Below, in pieces: positions 13,683 through 13,733 of a stretch of 13,733 nucleotides of DNA. The DNA is taken from the NCBI GenBank assembly GCA_035540515.1, contig DATLGM010000354.1, positions 1-13,733 on the forward strand, given 5' to 3'. The translations under genes were made by a program, and so were the position numbers. Position 1 is the stretch's first letter. Every line of letters starts with the position of its first letter. This DNA comes from WHTG01 sp035540515 (GTDB taxonomy: Bacteria > Actinomycetota > Nitriliruptoria > Euzebyales > Egibacteraceae). The notes under the pieces were generated by a model that did not search any database, was not told the origin of the DNA, and saw only the letters and a list, made by a program, of their open reading frames with translations.

Positions 13683-13688
13683 TAGGCT
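13683..13688 (+). promoter_or_regulatory. -10 box of a probable leaderless promoter for the last gene
   Basis: TAGGCT is followed by seven bases and an ATG at 13696, so transcription should begin at or next to the start codon. It lies just after the terminator hairpin of the previous gene. Confidence 0.45.
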
Positions 13689-13695
13689 GGCGCGG

Positions 13696-13733
13696 ATGTC
13701 AGGTCTGCTGCACTGGGTTTCCAGCCCGCCGGC
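13696..13733 (+). CDS. Start of an unidentified gene, cut by the window edge
   Basis: The first 12 codons read MSGLLHWVSSPP and run off the right edge. The call rests on the -10 box seven bases upstream and the position after a terminator. Too little is present to name a family. Confidence 0.4.
   Translation, partial: MSGLLHWVSSPP

Overview
The window is very GC-rich (strong G/C third-position bias throughout). It has GTG starts, stop/start overlaps and TAnnnT boxes set a few bases before start codons, with group II truncated haemoglobin, LVIVD-repeat and DrrA-type ABC genes. This points to a high-GC Gram-positive bacterium (Actinomycetota), possibly a deep-branching environmental lineage rather than Streptomyces or Mycobacterium. 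That placement is inference.

Left part, minus strand (4222 down to 1): a tRNA for selenocysteine (tRNA-Sec), then a pirin, a secreted LVIVD-repeat protein, a polytopic membrane protein resembling proteins annotated as 'fenitrothion hydrolase', a 31-residue single-TM peptide whose start overlaps the previous stop, and the first 132 codons of an M20 amidohydrolase cut by the window edge. Spacing is tight from the LVIVD gene onward, so this looks like one transcription unit.

Centre, plus strand: divergent from tRNA-Sec, and only 47 bp away, is a gene that ordinary callers split in two at an in-frame UGA. Read through, it encodes a 235-residue selenoprotein with a thioredoxin-like, deiodinase-like fold and a Sec-Pro-Tyr-Cys active site. 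Eleven nucleotides after the UGA is a 7-bp hairpin with a GGUC loop, the layout of a bacterial SECIS element. The selenoprotein, its decoding signal and the tRNA that reads it therefore lie within about 850 bp. This is the highlight of the window. An ABC-2 type exporter (ATPase plus permease, overlapping by 4 bp) follows.

Right part: a 35-residue membrane peptide on the minus strand converges on the exporter. Then come a LysR regulator with a probable leaderless promoter, a secreted TIM-barrel glycoside-hydrolase-like protein coupled to a secreted CE4 polysaccharide deacetylase, a small conserved hypothetical overlapping a group II truncated haemoglobin, a second and larger secreted LVIVD-repeat protein with a strong terminator hairpin, and the first codons of one more plus-strand gene.

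Functional reading (inference): the pirin, selenoprotein and truncated haemoglobin are compatible with redox or oxidative-stress functions. The GH-like protein and deacetylase pair looks like extracellular polysaccharide modification. No mobile element, CRISPR array or phage gene was seen, and no selA, selB or selD lies in the window.
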